Shown in pieces: positions 62,991-64,000 of a stretch of DNA of 64,000 bases. The DNA is from Rhizobium sp. WSM4643 (lineage in GTDB: Bacteria > Pseudomonadota > Alphaproteobacteria > Rhizobiales > Rhizobiaceae), in assembly GCF_025152745.1 (NCBI RefSeq), contig NZ_CP104040.1:2480001-2544000 (forward strand). Reading direction: 5' to 3'. Made by a program: the position numbers and the translations under genes. The notes beneath the pieces are model-generated. The model ran no database searches. It was given only the letters and a program-made list of their open reading frames with translations, and was not told the origin of the DNA. Within the stretch, counting starts at the first letter, position 1. Each line of letters opens with the position of its first letter.

Positions 62991-63425
62991 TCAGTGCCCG
63001 CCTTCGGTCTTGGCAAGCAGCCTGGCCAGTTCTTCAAGCTCTCCTGCCGAAAGGTGCCGGAGTTCCACCGGCGGGCGATAATGCTCCGCCAAAAGCTCAT
63101 CCTTGGTGGCTGCGCCCTTCCCGGTCAGTTGTACCAGCTTGACGCGGCGGTCGTGTTCCGGCGTCACGCGTTCGGCAAGGCCCGCTCGCCCCAGCCGATC
63201 GACCAGCCACGTCGCAGTCGAGGCGTCGCATCCCCATTGACGGGCGAGCGCGCTGATCGGCTCCCCCTCGTCGTGCAAGGTGAACAGAGCCCTGGAATCG
63301 TTTGGCGTCAGCCCCCTCGCCTGAAGGCTTTCCAGCCGCTGTGGCGCCGATTTCATCAAGAGATCGAACATCATCCGCCACGCCGAGGCGGCGGCTTTGG
63401 CATGGCGGTCGCAGGCAGAAGGCAT
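62991..63425 (-). CDS. MarR-family regulator
   Basis: A 144-residue MarR-type repressor: LTPNDSRALFTLHDEGEPISALARQWGCDASTATWLVDRLGRAG (helix-turn-helix), wing HDRRVKLVQLTGKG. Start ATG 63425 is supported by GAGGATATTTG. Two cysteines (residue 5 and that in QWGCDAS) could be redox-sensing but are not clearly conserved. It is divergent from a small membrane protein 123 bases away, in an AT-rich gap with TTGATAA...TTATTCAA. Confidence 0.85.
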   Translation of the reverse strand: MPSACDRHAKAAASAWRMMFDLLMKSAPQRLESLQARGLTPNDSRALFTLHDEGEPISALARQWGCDASTATWLVDRLGRAGLAERVTPEHDRRVKLVQLTGKGAATKDELLAEHYRPPVELRHLSAGELEELARLLAKTEGGH

Positions 63426-63548
63426 CAAATATCCTCGCAACACACTTGATAAATAGTTTTATTATTCAAATTATCGTATCGATCAAACCTTATTGGCGAT
63501 TTCCCCCGGAAGGCCCATTGGGCGTCCACCTTGCCAAGGAGCCATGCC

Positions 63549-63917
63549 ATGCGTTCAGCCGTCGCGATCCTCTTCCTAATCGAAACCTGTCTTTATGCCA
63601 TTGCCTCGCTCACCCATGCCGGGTTCGTCCTCGAAGGCCACGAACACCGGCAGGCGATGATTGCCGAAGCGGTGATAACAGCTGCCCTCCTTCTCGGCCT
63701 GATCTCGCTCGGCCTTGACCGATCGTGGAGCCGAACGGCTGCGATCTCGGCCCAGTCCTTCGCCCTCCTCGGCACTCTCATCGGCGCCTTCACCATCGCC
63801 GTCGGCGTCGGCCCGCAAACCACGCTCGATTACATCACCCATGGCGTGATGATCCTGCTCCTCGTCACTGGCCTCGTCTGGCTGGCAAGGAGCCGGAGCG
63901 CCTCTTCTCTCGGATAG
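63549..63917 (+). CDS. Small four-helix membrane protein
   Basis: A 122-residue membrane protein with four predicted helices (about 3-22, 38-58, 66-90, 96-113). No charged active-site pattern is visible. AAGGAG seven bases before ATG 63549 sets the start. I cannot name a family. Divergent from a MarR gene, which likely controls it, the usual layout for membrane proteins tied to small-molecule efflux or tolerance. Confidence 0.75.
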   Translation: MRSAVAILFLIETCLYAIASLTHAGFVLEGHEHRQAMIAEAVITAALLLGLISLGLDRSWSRTAAISAQSFALLGTLIGAFTIAVGVGPQTTLDYITHGVMILLLVTGLVWLARSRSASSLG

Positions 63918-63934
63918 GGATCGGGCCACGACGC

Positions 63935-64000
63935 CTATCTCAACGGCAGTTCGAAGCTTCGCTTCAGCGTTTCCATCGGCACGTCGGTCTTGACGCTGAG
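63935..64000 (-). CDS. C-terminal end of an unidentified protein (partial)
   Basis: A minus-strand frame enters from the right edge and stops at TAG 63935-63937, giving the last 21 residues, LSVKTDVPMETLKRSFELPL then Arg. Too short to assign. It converges on the small membrane-protein gene 17 bases away. Confidence 0.4.
   Translation of the reverse strand, partial: LSVKTDVPMETLKRSFELPLR

Overview
The window looks like chromosomal DNA of a Rhizobium species close to R. etli or R. leguminosarum. The pointers are GC-rich coding sequence, rhizobial accessory families (DUF982, BA14K, DUF1501/DUF1800, Ohr), and many short palindromic intergenic repeats. No tRNA, rRNA or CRISPR array was recognised. 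This assignment rests on recognition, not a search.

Layout. 1-8.4 kb: a Tat-exported epoxide hydrolase, a Nudix hydrolase, a DUF3095 protein, ohr with paired operator-like palindromes, a secreted zinc-protease-like protein and an extensin-like protein, with a frameshifted methyltransferase, an FAD-monooxygenase relic and a haem-peroxidase relic among them. 8.8-16.7 kb: a chemoreceptor, a YciA-type thioesterase with a membrane protein, the exported DUF1800/DUF1501 pair, a DUF486 gene with two stops, and an RDD protein. 16.8-32 kb: an MFS carrier, two paralogous methyltransferases, SulP, a lone receiver protein, a phospholipase-D-like protein, a DUF899 protein, a nucleotidyl cyclase, two sister lipoproteins and a GH15 hydrolase. 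32-39.7 kb: uvrB with long extensions, a GNAT, and a large duplicated RTX/cadherin secreted protein.

39.8-41.2 kb: an IS110-family element inserted in a chromosomal repeat. Its ends can be set to the base (39985-41081) from a flanking CT core. The noncoding end holds four short segments, in the right order and polarity to be the target and donor guides of a bridge RNA, matching the element's own target and ends. This is the most notable object here.

41.5-64 kb: a cold-shock protein, dusA, a cytoplasmic-looking HtrA-type protease, an alpha/beta hydrolase, small envelope proteins, a frameshifted DUF3313 lipoprotein, a two-component system with a divergent 48-residue membrane protein, and a three-gene ABC-2 exporter beside an FMN reductase. 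Then come four regulator/target pairs (HxlR with RibD-like reductase, TetR with O-methyltransferase, TetR with aldo/keto reductase, MarR-GNAT fusion with a peptidase-like membrane protein), each with an inverted repeat between the two genes. The end holds more decayed genes and a MarR/membrane-protein pair.

Themes: (1) many small self-contained stress or detoxification units, each with a local repressor; (2) many broken genes, at least eight, due either to real decay or to single-base assembly errors; (3) several families of palindromic repeats, one inside uvrB in frame and one serving as the IS110 target.
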